A DNA stretch of 64,000 bases from positions 74,686,907 through 74,750,906 of the forward strand of contig CM060733.1 in the NCBI GenBank assembly GCA_030704615.1, written 5' to 3'. Under the pieces are notes generated by a model, which saw only the letters and a program-made list of their open reading frames with translations, did not search any database and had not been told where the DNA came from. Position numbers and translations under genes: made by a program. Positions within the stretch are counted from its first letter, which is position 1. Each line of letters starts with the position of its first letter. Source of the stretch: Takakia lepidozioides. Taxonomy: Eukaryota > Streptophyta > Takakiopsida > Takakiales > Takakiaceae. Of this stretch, positions 43,955-55,808 are shown piece by piece.

Positions 43955-46712
43955 GGCAGGGGGTAGGGCCACAGATGGCGTAACAACCAACACGGGCAAA
44001 ACCACCTTTTCCAATATATTTAGGAAAAGGGGATCCTGATGTACACATTAGTCAATTTGAGCACATGTGTATTGTGAACAATGAGAATGGCGATGATGCC
44101 AAGATGAGACTGTTTCCTTGTTCACTTATAAAGAAAGCAAGTGAATGATATGCAAGATTCCCTGATAATCATTTCCTAACCTGGAATGGCTTGAATACAG
44201 CACTCCGAAATAGGTTCAGGACAAGTAAAACCGAGGATGAAGTGTATGGAAGTTTACAACAATTAAAGCAAAAGAAGCATGAAACTGTTGAGGAGTATAT
44301 GGAAAAGATGGAATTGATGATGAAAAAGATGGCTGCTGTACCAGCACCAGGTTTACAGAAGACTTGGTTTGTGAGTGGACTAAGACTAGAGTTGCAAAAG
44401 AAAGTGGATATGTTACCCCATAATACAGTGGAGGAGGCATTTGAAACAGCGAACAAAATTGAGCAATTGGGAATGCTCAGGAGAGAAAAAAGGGATGATG
44501 AGGACTCTGAGGATGAGTCAGATGAGGAAGAAGAGCAAGAGCTTAAGAGGAAGAGTAAGAGGAAGGAAAAGTTGAAGAGGGATAACTATGAGAAAAGATT
44601 AGAAGAAATCTTGAAGAAGTATGCCACAGAGGCTGCAACACATTGGAGGAAGGGTGTTTGGTGTGCAAAATGCCAGAATGAAGGCCATACCACCACTGAA
44701 TGCCACATGAAGGAGAAACACTGTACTATCTGTAAAATGGATAACGATTCTACTGAGAATTGTTACTACAACAGAAGGACAGCAGCTAGAGAACCTAGGC
44801 AAGTAAGGGTGCATCAAGTGCAGCCCCAGCCAAGAAGAAACAGTGATCAGGACCACTATGGTAGGCCTGGTGGATATAACAATGACATGGAAGGGAGAGG
44901 TAATCCAAGAGGGAATTACCAAGGAAATTCCATAGGCAACTATCAGGGTAATCCAAGGGGGAATTACCAGCCAGGGAATCAGGATTACAGAAACAATCCC
45001 AGAACAGACCAAGGGCGAGGACCTAATGGGGAAGAACTGTGTTACTATTGTAATCAGGCAGGACATCGCAAGGCAGCCCGTCCATTCTGGATCAGACACC
45101 AGAATGAGATGAGAGCTCCTGTGAATGAGGGGCCAGTGGTGGCAGCTCACATGGTTAGGCCATGTGTTGTACCAGAAGCAAAGCCAAAATAATACCTCCA
45201 GTAGATGAGGAAGGTGATGATAATGGAGATGGCAGTGATGTGCCTGAAGATGATGAGGCTTGGAGAGATGAGAAGGAACTGCACAAGGAAGTGGCAGATA
45301 CCATAAGAGAAATGCAGAAGAGTACTGATATTCCTATGGCAGATTCCTCTGATTTTGAATGAGAAGAGGAAATGAGTGAGGATGAAGGGAAGAAAGAAGC
45401 TGCAAAAATGCAGAGTAATGAAGGGACTTTGGTTGAAGTAATATGCCAGTCCAAAGCGGAGATTACCATTGGACAGCTATTGGCTGTGGCACCTTATTAT
45501 AGACACAGGCTGTATCAAGCAATCAATCGGATTGCCCATGTGATAGGAACACAGACCTGAACAGCAAGGTGACCAGTTATAATGTGAAGCCGGAAGGGCA
45601 AGAAACAGTCATGGACTTTGATGATTCTATGCCAGTAATCCAATTGAGAATTGGAAGCACAGAACTAACTGATGTACTGATAGATGGAGGCTCTGGAGTG
45701 AATATCATAACAGACCAATTAAGGCAGAAGCTTGGTCTAAGTAACATGAAACCAACTCCATTTACAGTAACAATGGCAGATCAAAGAAGTGTTCAGCCAT
45801 TGGGATTGATAAGAGGAGTTAAGATACAGATTCAAAAGATGATCTTTAAGATCACAGTAACTGTGTTGAAAATGGATGAAGTCATGCAAGCTTACTCCTT
45901 ATTGCTGGGTCGACCGTGGCTGAAACAGGCCAGGGTATTCCATGACTGGAATTCCCAATTACTAACTGTGCATGATGGGATACACAAGATACAAATCACC
46001 ACTAAGAAATCTAGTAGATTACCTGCTGCGAGAAGACCTCGAGGGGTCAGGGAGTATGACTGGAGGGGAGGACTTGATGAGGAGCAGGAAGCTACCCTGT
46101 TCGCTGCACACCCAGAGTGGGAGCAAGTTGCAGAGATGCAACTGGAAGGCCTAAGTTGTTTAAAAGGTATCTGCTGTGGTGTAGTGACAGCAACACCAAT
46201 TGAGGGTGAAACAAGCAGTTACCCACCACATTTCTATGAAGAAAGAGAGAGAGAAATGGAAATCCTAGAGGAACCAGCCACTGTGAGTTTACAGGATGAA
46301 GTGGTGACTGGTTGGACAATCACAGCTGATGAGCAGGTGAGAGAAGTGAATGTGGGAACTGAAGGGGAATCGAGGATGGTGAAGGTAGGGGCTGATTTGG
46401 AGCCAGAATTCTTTGAGGAAGCTAAGAGTCTGTTCATCAAATACAGAGATGTATTTGATTGGAGCTACGAGGATCTGAAAGGGATACCACCTAAGATCTG
46501 TCAGCATAAGATTGAACTGGAACCAGGGTCAGTACCAATCAAACATGCAAGGTATAGAATGAATCCCAACTATGCACAGAAGGTTGGAGAAGAGATCAAG
46601 AAGTTGGCTGAGGCTAAGTTTATATACCCGATAGAGTATACAACTTGGTTGTCACCCATTGTGATAGTTCCCAAGAAGAATGGTAAACTGAGAGTTTGTG
46701 TGAACTATAAGA
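43946..46712 (+). pseudogene. G3 gag-pol fragment: gag to start of RT
   Basis: Family G gag (44191-45192) has all three CCHC knuckles (CAKCQNEGHTTTEC, CTICKMDNDSTENC, CYYCNQAGHRKAA, the last Cys changed to Arg). The protease (LIDGGSGVNIITDQ, about 45690) and the start of RT (VPKKNGKLRVCVNYK) follow. Near 45180 a 25-bp deletion between two CCAGAAG copies shifts the frame. Stops occur near 44148 (TGG-to-TGA), 45360 and 45558. RT is cut at 46712 by an LTR-like unit in reverse orientation. Confidence 0.88.
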
Positions 46713-47240
46713 TGTCGTGCGCATACGTATCACTACACAACTACATCGATGTCCAAACTACACCACACATATATGGACAATAAAGTAGTCTGCCACAAGA
46801 TTGAAAGAACTAACCTCACATGTCTGATAACAAAGAAACACAAAACACAACACAATCACTCATTAAAACTAAGAGTCGAGCCAGGGGCACCCCAAGCTAT
46901 GGGGACTCCACCCCACAACGTCCTATTCTCCCTTCATAAACACACTCAGATTCTAAGCAATGAAGGAGCTTGGTTGTGCAGGCTCAACTCGAGAGAGATG
47001 AGCCGCATGACTGACGCTCTCGTGAAGATAAGATGGTTCAGGTGTCAAGCTAAACTTGACACCTGACTTAACACTTGAACTAAATCCAAGTGTTAAATAC
47101 AAATAACTAGCTTTATTCTAGTTAGTTTCACACTGTGTTTATTTAATTTGACAGCTGTCGTGGGCATACGTATCGCTACACAACTACATCGCTGTCCAAA
47201 CTACACCACACATATATGGACAATAAAGTAGTCTGCCACA
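46713..47240 (-). repeat. LTR-like unit with 85-bp terminal direct repeats, reverse orientation
   Basis: Direct repeats at 46713-46797 and 47156-47240 (85 bp; on the minus strand TGTGGCAGACTAC to GCACGACA) flank a ~358-bp spacer. Repeats and spacer are diverged homologues of 3546-4231; the GATGTAGTTGTGTAG core and the AGTGTGAAACTA spacer word are shared. The adjacent 47241-47252 is the reverse of a GGGGGG-containing polypurine tract. So this is the 3' end of a relative of the E1/E2 family. Confidence 0.65.
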
Positions 47241-47850
47241 ATCGCCCCCCTAGCTGGAGGATAGGTCCCTCTAACTCTAGATAGCTACACCTTCTGTTTT
47301 TTCACCATCGCTAGTGCGTCAGGGTGGTGGGGCCAGGCTTGCCTACCCAGCCTCCAGCCCTATGTAGGTGATAGTGTGGTTTCAGTTGAGGTTTCCCAAC
47401 ATAAACCTGCCTGCATTTCGGAATAATCTACTTCTCAAATTCAAGGCATAATTGAGTATGTTGAGAAGCTCCCGCCCAAACTTATGAGCACCGATTTATT
47501 GTGCATTCCATAGCTGATCAAGACACATCTAGTTGTGATATTCTTTGTAGAAGCCATAAGCATGGTTGTCGATTAGGAGACGGCATGCAGTGTGCGGGTA
47601 TGTAGGAGAGCAGGTCGACACTCCCCTTGTCGACACTTCCTTCGGAATCTCTGAAAGATCTCTTCCTCCCTCCCTGCTTGCGTTCATATCAGTGCAGATG
47701 AATCCCCTGTGGCCATCCTGCAGGATCTTCTCTGCAGCATGCAAGCTGCATCGGTTGCCCATATTTTTCCTGTTCCATTGCCAACCAAAAAGAAATAGAG
47801 AGGAATATGTGGAAATTTCAAGAACAACAAGCTCCACACCCGCGCGGTAG
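47241..47850 (-). mobile_element. 3' internal remnant of an E1-like element, mostly unrecognised
   Basis: The first ~60 bp after the polypurine tract resemble 3480-3540 in reverse (AGGTCC and TAGATAGCTACA versus TAGGTAGCCACA on that strand). Beyond that I recognise nothing and see no integrase or PHD finger. The junction with the MULE-like element is not defined. Confidence 0.35.
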
Positions 47851-48258
47851 AGTCTGAATGCTGCTTTGTACCCAGTTGAGCTGCCAGTCTCGCATTCACT
47901 TTCCCCACCAAGGCAGCTGCATGAATACTATGAATACCATCACAGCTCCCATCTTCCACTCGCTTCCACCACAGGACGACTGGAAGGCGGCCCCCAACTG
48001 ACGCCAACGATGGACGGTGACTTCGTGGAACGACGGCAGAAGAGGAGCGACGGCAGGCAACAATTCTCAACCATCTTAGCAGCTGGAGATACGATTGAGT
48101 CCAGAAAACATCTGCATGCTGGCTTGAATCACGAGCCCCTTCAACAACAATTTCCACATCATACAGGAAGATTGCACCCCCTTATCAGTGTCCACCATTG
48201 CGACTGAGGATGTGAGACGAACTCGAGCCAGAGCCGTTCTATGCTCATTGCTTGAGCT

Positions 48259-48918
48259 ATGTGCAAGAAGATGAGAACCGTGCCACCTCTCTGCGGGCAA
48301 TCTCATTGCGAAGTTGCAGCCCTCACCTCTCTTCTGGCAACCTTTCGTCTCCACCATCCAAAACCAAGAGGCAGGAGCCCTCCTCTCATTGCTATGCTTC
48401 TCATGACCATCTATATACCCAGGAACGAGACCGATTGGACAGGCACAGCTCATCAACCATTTCGAGCTCATGAGAAGGTTCCGAACTCCACATTTAAGAG
48501 TGCGCATTGCAAAGAACCACCACACTGCATGTCTGTTTGTAATGCCAAGCAGTTCTATGTGTTGCACCGTTTCCCTGACCTCACCCGAGCTTGCATACAC
48601 GTTGGTTCCCATTGTCACAAATTGGCGAGGGGGAACTCGCGGGAGGCTGCCCACGAGGCAGAGCAGCTCGTTCAGGAGGAGGTTAAGTTGAGACCGGGTG
48701 CCAAACCCAAACAGATACAGCTCCAAGCCGCCCATAAGATGGCATTGGCCAGAATTATGTCGGAAGACGGCTCCGATAGAGTTCCTCTCGATGAGAAGGA
48801 AATGGAGGCATTGCTGGAGTCGGTGTCCCACGTATGTTCACCGAATGTCCGAAACCACATTGTCTCATGCAAACAGAAAATTGGGCGTGGCTCGGATATG
48901 CACTCCATTCTGAGGTGA
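48259..48918 (+). pseudogene. MULE-like transposase, N-terminal part
   Basis: The informative part is the second half of this frame: CKEPPHCMSVCNAKQF, RACIHVGSHCHKLARGN, REAAHEAEQLVQEEV, HIVSCKQKIGRGSDMHSIL. Cys/His pairs and the segment before the catalytic core resemble a family of MULE-type transposases found in plants. The first ~85 residues look like non-coding read-through. The frame ends at 48918 and the protein resumes in a different frame from about 48986, with degenerate sequence between. Confidence 0.5.
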
Positions 48919-48985
48919 AGCGACGATGTGGATATGACTACATTCATGGAAGTAGGTTTCCATGACAAGGGACTGAGGCAGATCG

Positions 48986-49440
48986 TTGTTTCGTATTCAA
49001 AATGTCCACGTGTGGACCTGGCAGCGGCGTCGAACTGGTCGACAGGATGACGAGTGGGGACTTGTCAAACAGTTGGGTCATGTTCGACCATATCAAGCGA
49101 ATTACAAATCACCAATGGGTGCACATGTCTACGACACCCACTGCAGGATGCTAATGACAATTGCTATTTGTGAGATGAAAGGAGAGGATACACAATCGGA
49201 GATGCTTCTTTGGCAGGGAATAAACGAACAGATGGCCAAGGCGGGATTTCCCCCTCCCAATTTCCGTGGTTTCATGGCGGACAACGCACAAGCAAATTGG
49301 GCTGCCATCCGAAGGGTGTACGGGCAAGACCCCAATGTTCCCATGGAAGGCAAGGAGAGATCTTGTGGGTTCCATTTTCTGCAGAGCCTTTCGCAGTACA
49401 CAACCAGGCTCGTGGCGCCAGATTTCAGAGAGGAGCACCG
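48986..49440 (+). pseudogene. MULE-like transposase, catalytic core fragment
   Basis: Conserved blocks are THCRMLMTIAICEMKGEDTQ, NFRGFMADNAQANWAAIRRV (second catalytic Asp) and ERSCGFHFLQSLSQYT, which holds the C-x2-H signature typical of MULE-type DDE transposases. The block with the first Asp is in another frame near 49085 (MFDHIK), showing a frameshift. Recognisable coding stops at about 49435, where palindromic repeat DNA starts, so the final Glu region and C-terminus are missing here. It is non-functional as it stands. Confidence 0.65.
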
Positions 49441-49770
49441 TTTCTCTTTTTTGGGCCGAAAACTGGCTAAGTCCCAACATGCACTGGTACCGTGTCTGGA
49501 AAAATGGCGCCGAATTTCTTTTTTTTGGGCAGAAAACTGGCTAAGTCCCAACATGCACTGGTATAATGTCTGGAAAAATGGAGCCAAATTTCCCTATTTT
49601 GCGCCGAAAACTGGCTAAGTCCGAACATGCACTAGAAAAATGGCGCTGAATTACCTGTCATGAGGGGACCTATAGCCGCGGAATTCGGCACCATTTTTCG
49701 CCAGAGAGACCTATTACCGTGAAATACGTCGCCGTTTTTTCAGGTTACGGAGCCTATTACCGCGAAATTC
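49440..49770. repeat. Palindromic GGCGCC repeats near the transposon terminus
   Basis: Repeated units with GGGCCGAAAACTGGCTAAGT, ACATGCACTGGTA and GGAAAAATGGCGCCGAATTT occur at about 49452, 49527 and 49600. They are followed by looser copies with CCTATTACCG and GAAATTCGGCGCC. These are the same words as in 41600-43030, which links the two regions to one transposon family. Confidence 0.8.
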
Positions 49771-50033
49771 GGCGCCATATTTGCAGATGTCGCTGGGAAT
49801 TGGCATGAGCGGAAGACGAAATATCATGAGCACAACTGTCAAAACTACAATTTTCCCTTCAAGGGGCCGAATAATATATTTGTTTTTCCTGACACATTGC
49901 ATTAAATTATTGTTTTTTTATTGTTTTTTATTTTTGAAATTTGTACTTCTGCTCATGAAAACCGATTGTCTTACTACTCTGCTCATGCCGCTCATGCCGC
50001 TCATGCCGCTCATGCTCATGAAATAGCTAACCT

Positions 50034-50093
50034 CACTGACAAGTGCTGGCCCCCTTGCTGGTGCTGGTCCTTGAGGACCTGTGGTAGTTGTGG
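50034..50093 (-). mobile_element. G4 gag fragment (reverse), right of the MULE-like element
   Basis: The reverse complement matches the family G gag linker at 59111-59175 (GGTCCTCAAGGACCAGCACC). It begins with the 9-bp CACTGACAA duplication and is cut at 50093 by the start of E4. Confidence 0.75.
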
Positions 50094-50822
50094 TGTCGCG
50101 GCCCTTTGCCTTGAGGGCAGGGGGTCGGGACACCTGAGGGGCTGCCCCTATGGTGGGGGCAGCGGCAGCGATAGGTATGGGGGGGCTGAAGCACCCTTGA
50201 GTGCCCAAGGCACTCAAGGAGGCGGAGGCGCTCACTAGGTGGAGCCCCGCACACCGGGTTGCGGTGGGGGTGGCTCCACAAGGGGTGGTGGTAGCTTAGC
50301 GGGACTTAGTGGGGGTGGCATAGGACTCACCATGGGGGCGGAGACCTCGTGGTGGGAGTCGTGGGGAGTCTTGGGACTCATCACGGTCCAGAGGGGCCGT
50401 GGTGAGTGGGCCAAGACTCACCGCGACTCATCACCGGGAGTCAGGGTTTTCGTGGTGGTTCGCCATAAAATGGCATGGCTGGTTGTGAAACCCCCGCGGA
50501 CAGCTACAGAAGTATATATAAGGGGAGTAGTGACCCCGAGAACGGTGCAAGCCCGTTGGTGACCAAAAACCAGTGAGTAAGCGAGCGAGCCGGAAAGCGA
50601 CCAAAGAGTGGGGAGTTGTTCCGGACTGCCATCTACCAAAGGGAATTCTCCTAGGCCCAAATAGGTGGAGGGTTTAGTGGGAAGCGAAGGGGGGACCGTT
50701 ATGTCCCGGTGAGCAGCCCAAGCTCCAAGTTGGCCCGGGCGGCCAGGTTGGGAGTCAGGCGCGCGCATCGGAGCGAGTAACTATGACTTGAAGGGGAGCT
50801 TACCGAAGTGAGGTGCGCAACA
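50094..50822 (+). repeat. Probable 5' LTR (or its 3' portion) of E4
   Basis: The right edge is firm: GCGCAACA at 50815-50822 is followed two bases later by a canonical initiator-Met primer site. TGTCGCGG at 50094, immediately after G4 sequence, is the likely left edge. A TATA box (TATATATAAGG) lies at 50513-50523. The sequence does not match the presumed 3' LTR, so the element may be chimeric or both LTRs truncated. Confidence 0.55.
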
Positions 50823-50824
50823 CT

Positions 50825-50836
50825 TGGTATCAGAGC
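50825..50836 (+). promoter_or_regulatory. Primer-binding site of E4 (initiator Met tRNA)
   Basis: TGGTATCAGAGC is the classical plant retrotransposon primer-binding site complementary to the 3' end of initiator tRNA-Met. It lies two bases after the LTR. Confidence 0.92.
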
Positions 50837-50877
50837 TTAGAGTTCAGTACGCGATCGTCCTTGGGATTGGCCTCATC

Positions 50878-53800
50878 ATGGGGTCGGGCAAGCCAAAGCG
50901 AAAGCGGAACGGCCCAAAAGATGATGATCCTGGTGAGCCCGATGGGGGCGACGTGTCACCGAAGCGGCCGTTTGAGGAAGCGACGCAGGTTTCTGAAAGC
51001 GAGGCCGCTCAAGAGCGGGAGGAATCCGAGGAGTCGGAGCCCGAGGAATCCGTGAGAGCTCCGACCGACCAACAGATGCCTCCCATGCCGGCAGCCTTTT
51101 GGGAAGGGTTGTTGGCGCAGTTTGGCGGGACGTTGAAAGACGTGTTGAAGGCGGCTAATGCCACTTCCACTAAGGCAAAGTTTAAAGTGAAGCCTAAGGA
51201 ACCCGACACCTTCGAGGGCGTCCGAAATCGGAAGGCACTCAACACCTGGCTCCTGGAGCTAGAGCAGTACTTCCGGGCGGCCAAGTTGAGTGACGAGGAT
51301 CGGGTGGAAGTGGCTCCCACCTATTTGAGGGGCTATGCTCAACAATGGTGGCAGAAACGCCTTCACGACCGAGGCCCAAGCCCGGAAACCTTGAACTAGA
51401 ATGGGTTCAAGGAATTGATGAAGAGACAGTTTGTGCCCCTCAATGCGTCCTGGCTTGCCCGGGACAAGATGAGGAATTTGAAGCAAACAGATGACATTCG
51501 GGGATATGTCCAGGCTTTCAATGTGCTGTTGCTCGAAGTCGCGGATATGGCGGAACCAGAAATGGTCTTCAACTTTGTGGCGGGGTTGGCCCCATGGGCC
51601 AGGCGGAAGTTGGAGGAGAAGCCACCTAAGACTTTGAACGAGGCAATTGAGAGGGCTGAATGTTTCTCAGATGTCCCTAGGGGTGAAAGACAAGGCCGTA
51701 CGGAGCTGAACCACAAGAAGACCCGGCGGGAAGGTGACTCCTTCCGACCGGAAAAGAAGTGGGATAGGCCACGCGGCGACAACAGCATGTGGAAATCGAA
51801 GGGAGGGCCATCACAAGTCAAGGCGGCACCCGGTGCTTCAAAAGGAAAAGCGGGTGGAGCGGCCTATGGCGGACAGAAGGCAACCTTTGATGGAGTGCGT
51901 TTCAATTGTGGGGAGCCCGGGCACATGGCCAAGAAGTGCACGAAGCCGCGACAATTGAACATGACTCGGGCGACCACAGAACTGTCGGAAGATACCATCA
52001 GTCGCTTGGTGGAAGCGGTGGTCGCCAGGACTTGCAAGGTAGGCAAATATTCTTGTGAGTTGTATCAGGAAACTGGCGCATTACGTAAAGGGAGTCACTT
52101 ATTGTTCGTGGATGGGATAATATCCGGAACTAACGTGTCATTGTTAGTGGACACAGGAGCGTCGCACTCCTTCATGACACCGGCAACGGCACAAAAGCTG
52201 GGACTCCCGACAACTGACGTAGGGGCCTCTATTGAGGTGCGTTCTGCCAAAGGAGAACCACAATTGGCGACGAGGTTGACGTTCGATGTTCCTCTTCAAC
52301 TGGGGAGTTGGGAGGGACGTGAGAACTTCACCGTTTGCGAGATCGATGGAGTGGATCTCATTTTGGGGATGACCTTTTTGAGCAAATCCGGAGCGGTCAT
52401 AGATGGCCGCAAGAGGGTAGTCACGCTGCCATGTTGGAATGGTGGCGAGGTCTTACGAGTTTCGGAAACGCCCAAACCCGTGGGAGGGCGAATAAACCTT
52501 CTATCAGCAAGGGAGTGGGCCGTAGAGGAGGCACACGAGCCCCAGTTTTTGCTCTACATTAGAGAAGTGAAGGGAGAAGGCGATGGAGAGCCGAGCCCAG
52601 ATTGGATCAAGGGGATTTTGGAGAAATACCATGATGTGATGCCGGAGGATTTGCCAAGCGGCTTGCCACCGCGAAGAGGAGTTGACCACAAGATTGAGGT
52701 GATACCGGGATTGGAACCGCCTACCAAGGCGCCCTACCGGTTGAGCCACAGAGAGTTGGTCGAGCTGAAGACTCAGCTCAAAGATCTAATGTCAAAGGGG
52801 TACATCCGGCCGAGTAAGTCACCTTACGGAGCCCCGGTGCTATTTGCAGATAAAAAGGATGGGACGCTGCGGATGTGTGTCGACTACAGGGCTCTGAATA
52901 AGGTGACTATCAAAAACCGGTACCCTTTGCCAAGGATCGACGACCTTTTCGATCGGTTGGCAGGAGCGAAGTATTTCAGCCGGATCGATCTGCGCTCCGG
53001 CTATCATCAAATTCGAGTGGCGGAAGGAGATGAGGAGAAGACCACGTGCAGGACAAGGTATGGTTCATACGAGTTTTTGGTGATGTCTTTTGGGCTCACC
53101 AATGCACCCGCGACCTTTAGCACGCTAATGAACAGCCTTTTTCAGGAGTGGTTGGATGACTTTGTGATCGTGTACATCGACGACATCTTGGTGTACTCGA
53201 AAACAAAGGAGGAGCACTTGGAGCACCTCAAAAGGGTATTCCAAAAATTGCGGGAAGGGAAGCTGTACGCCAAAGCTTCAAAGTGCGAATTCGGGGTCAC
53301 GAAAGTGGAGTTCTTGGGGCATGTGATTACACAGGATGGGATCAAAATGGATGACAGAAAGGTGAGGGCGATCTTGGACTGGGAGCCTCCGACTTCGGTC
53401 CCGGGAGTGCGATCCTTCCTAGGACTCGCCTCCTATTACCGGAAGTATGTGAGAAATTTTGCCAAGATCGCGGGGCCGCTGTCCGACCTTCTGTGTAAAT
53501 CCAAAGTCTGGGCATGGAACACTTTTTGTGGCCAAGCTTTTGCTGAATTGAAGCAGCGGATGGCGGAAGCTCCAGTCTTGAAAATCCCCGAGTTCGATCG
53601 TCCGTTTGAGATTCATACAGATGCATCGGACTTCGCGATTGGGGGTGTACTTATGCAAGATGGACGTCCAGTGGCTTACGAAAGTAAGAAACTGAATGAA
53701 GTGGAGCGACGGTGGCCGACGCACGAAAAAGAGATAAAGGCGGTGGTGCATTGCCTTGAGCTCTGGCGCCACTATGTTGGTTCCAACCCAGTGAAGGTGT

Positions 53801-54660
53801 TCACGGACAATGTCACGGTGAAGTATTTTGCCACGCAGCCCAAGTTGTCCCCAAAACAACTTAGGTGGCAAGATACTTTGGCAGTGTTCGACGTGGATAT
53901 CTAGTACAAACCGGGACGAGACAACGTGGTAGCCGATGCTTTAAGAAGAAAGCAGCAGCTCTTGTTGGTGCACAGGGGCGAGACGGCGCTCCAAAGGAAG
54001 ATCCGGAAGGCTTGCCGGAAGGATGAGCTTGCGAAGTCCGTGATGCATGACTTGAGGATGGGGGTTAAATCGCAGTTCCACTTGCAAAATGGACTGCTCC
54101 GGTATAAGCAAAAGCGTCTCTACGTGCCGAAGGGAGGGATCAGGGATAGTCTCTTGAGAGAATGCCATGATAGCCCGCTTGTGGGCCACGGCGGAGCCAA
54201 GCGCACTGCGGCACTCTTGAAGAAAGAGTATTTCTGGCCCAAACTGAGGGAGGAGGCAGAGGAGTATGTCAAGACATGCACCACATGCCAACAAAACCGG
54301 AGCGAGTACAAAAAGCAAGCGGGGCTGTTACAACCCTTGCCAATTCCAGAGGGGACTTGGGAAAGCGTCTCGATGGATTTCATGACTGCTATGCCGCTGT
54401 CAAAAGGATTCGATGCAATCATGGTGGTGGTGGATAGGTTCAGTAAAATGGGCCATTTCATCCCCACCAAGGAGACGACAACGGCGTAGGAGACAGGGCG
54501 ACTTTACTTCGCCCACGTCTTAAAGCATCATGGAGTCCCGAAGGATATTGTCTCGGACCGCGATCCAAAGTTTACGAGTAAATTTTGGAGGGCACTTTGG
54601 AAGAAGATGGGGACGAGGCTGAAGATGAGCACCGCCTTCCGACCTACGACTGCCGGCAAA
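50878..54660 (+). pseudogene. E4 chromovirus gag-pol (in-frame stops, integrase deletion)
   Basis: The start is ATG at 50878 (MGSGKPKRKRNG). Gag runs to about 51960, with a knuckle [12 protein letters not shown] whose first Cys is replaced by Arg. The protease is [12 protein letters not shown] (about 52144). RT has [10 protein letters not shown] (about 53170). RNase H is at 53600-53960 ([20 protein letters not shown]). The integrase has its HHCC finger (SPLVGHGG, CTTCQQNR) and two core Asp residues (SMDFMTAMP, IVSDRDPKF). The frame is constant but carries TAG stops at 51397, 53902 and 54487; the last two look like CAG-to-TAG. Near 54655 the core jumps from TAFRPTT to the C-terminus, so the catalytic Glu and several hundred bases are missing. 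Confidence 0.92.
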
Positions 54661-54667
54661 CAGCAAG

Positions 54668-54967
54668 GTGCACCCAGTATTCCATGTCTCCCTTTTGAAG
54701 CCTTACTTCAAAGATGAAATGCGTCCGAATCGGCATCAAGTGTTGCGTCCGCCACCTATGCTGTTGGATCATGAAAATGAACCTGAGTACGAGGTGGAGG
54801 CAATACTTAAGTCGAGGAGGTTCAAGAACGGAGAAATGGAGTATCTTGTCAAATGGAAGGGCTATCATCATGTGGAGGCATCTTGGGTGCGTGCCTCAGA
54901 AATGGGAAAGGCATCCGAGGCGGTTGCAGCTTTCGAAGGGCAACCTCAAAAGCGGAAGAAACGTTGA
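54668..54967 (+). pseudogene. E4 integrase C-terminus with chromodomain
   Basis: HPVFHVSLLKPYF is the conserved motif leading into the chromodomain of plant chromoviruses. The chromodomain reads YEVEAILKSRR, EYLVKWKGYHHVEASWV and contains the expected aromatic residues (Y, W, Y/W). The protein ends in a basic QKRKKR at 54967. The chromodomain is intact, although it is separated from the core by the deletion near 54655. Confidence 0.92.
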
Positions 54968-54987
54968 TGGGGACATCAACCTTGGAG

Positions 54988-55001
54988 CGTGGGGGAGGAA
55001 A
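54988..55001 (+). promoter_or_regulatory. Polypurine tract of E4
   Basis: GTGGGGGAGGAAA lies directly before TGCATGCTTAG. Confidence 0.75.
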
Positions 55002-55808
55002 TGCATGCTTAGCCCGGCTTAGCTAGCTTAGGAATCCGATTACAAAAACTTGTATTGTACAAAAATTTGTTATAAAGGAAATGGGTTCCAAATGTTGTGC
55101 GTCCTATTTTGTTTGGAATGGTGATGCATGGTATGGTTGGCTAGTGTGTAGAATGCATGCTAGCTTATAAAAGTGGGAGAGGTAAATTGGGTTAATCGTG
55201 TGTTTGCGTAGTGCCGAAATCAGGTGACCCCCATCCAAGGGGCAAGGAAACTTGCGACTTCTTTGGGAGTTCACATGCTAGTGCGCACCTGGCGCGTGCG
55301 CGTACTATAATTGCGCTACCGAGGGGGTTGCCTTGTAGTGCGGGCTAACGCGGAAGCTACGTGCTTCCGTTCACGTACTATAATCGTGTAGCCTCGGGAC
55401 GAAGTCGTAGTGCGGCTTCGGCGTGTTCCCGTACCTCAGGCCAGCATTCCAAGGCGGACCCAATTGTAGTGATTGGGGCGCACGGTTGGTTCAAGGTTAT
55501 TTTCCTAGTCAAAGAGGGTTCCAGGGAACCCTTGCTCAAGGTGATGCCAAAAGCGGCATCATGAGCGATCGCAAGCAATGTTGTTGCAGTAAGGCGATTC
55601 GATCCTCGGGGAGGATCGTTCCTTGGCCTTGAAGTAGGCCAAGAAGAGTGCACTGGGAGGAGCTGGAGAGGCTCCACCCTTGGCCGGGACTTGGAGGAAG
55701 TCGGCCGAACTAGCTAGTGGAGAGTAGAGTCAAGTGTGGGGTTTGGTTCTTTGCCATGGGATGCCATGGTACGGAAACAAACTCCTTGATGTGGGACGCC
55801 ATGGAACT
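55002..55808 (+). repeat. Probable 3' LTR of E4
   Basis: It starts TGCATGCTTAGCCCGG after the polypurine tract. A TATA-like TTATAAAAG lies near 55164. The right limit, about 55808, is where reverse family G sequence resumes. No exact target duplication with 50089-50093 is visible and the sequence differs from the 5' side, so the exact end is uncertain. Confidence 0.5.

Larger units (their letters stand above)
47851..50033. mobile_element. MULE-like transposon, other terminal part with transposase exons
   Basis: It carries plus-strand transposase segments (48259-49440), then GGCGCC-centred palindromic repeats (49440-49770), then a terminus made of GCTCATGCC repeats ending GAAATAGCTAACCT at 50033. 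The terminus matches that at 43945, and both face right in this window. The shared termini, the shared palindromic core and the 9-bp duplication tie the two halves to one family, probably to one insertion split by a later inversion. Confidence 0.6.

Noticed and set aside
47684-48831. Two long minus-strand ORFs (157 and 251 codons)
   Set aside because: They oppose the plus-strand transposase region and resemble no family; the plus strand carries the recognisable motifs.
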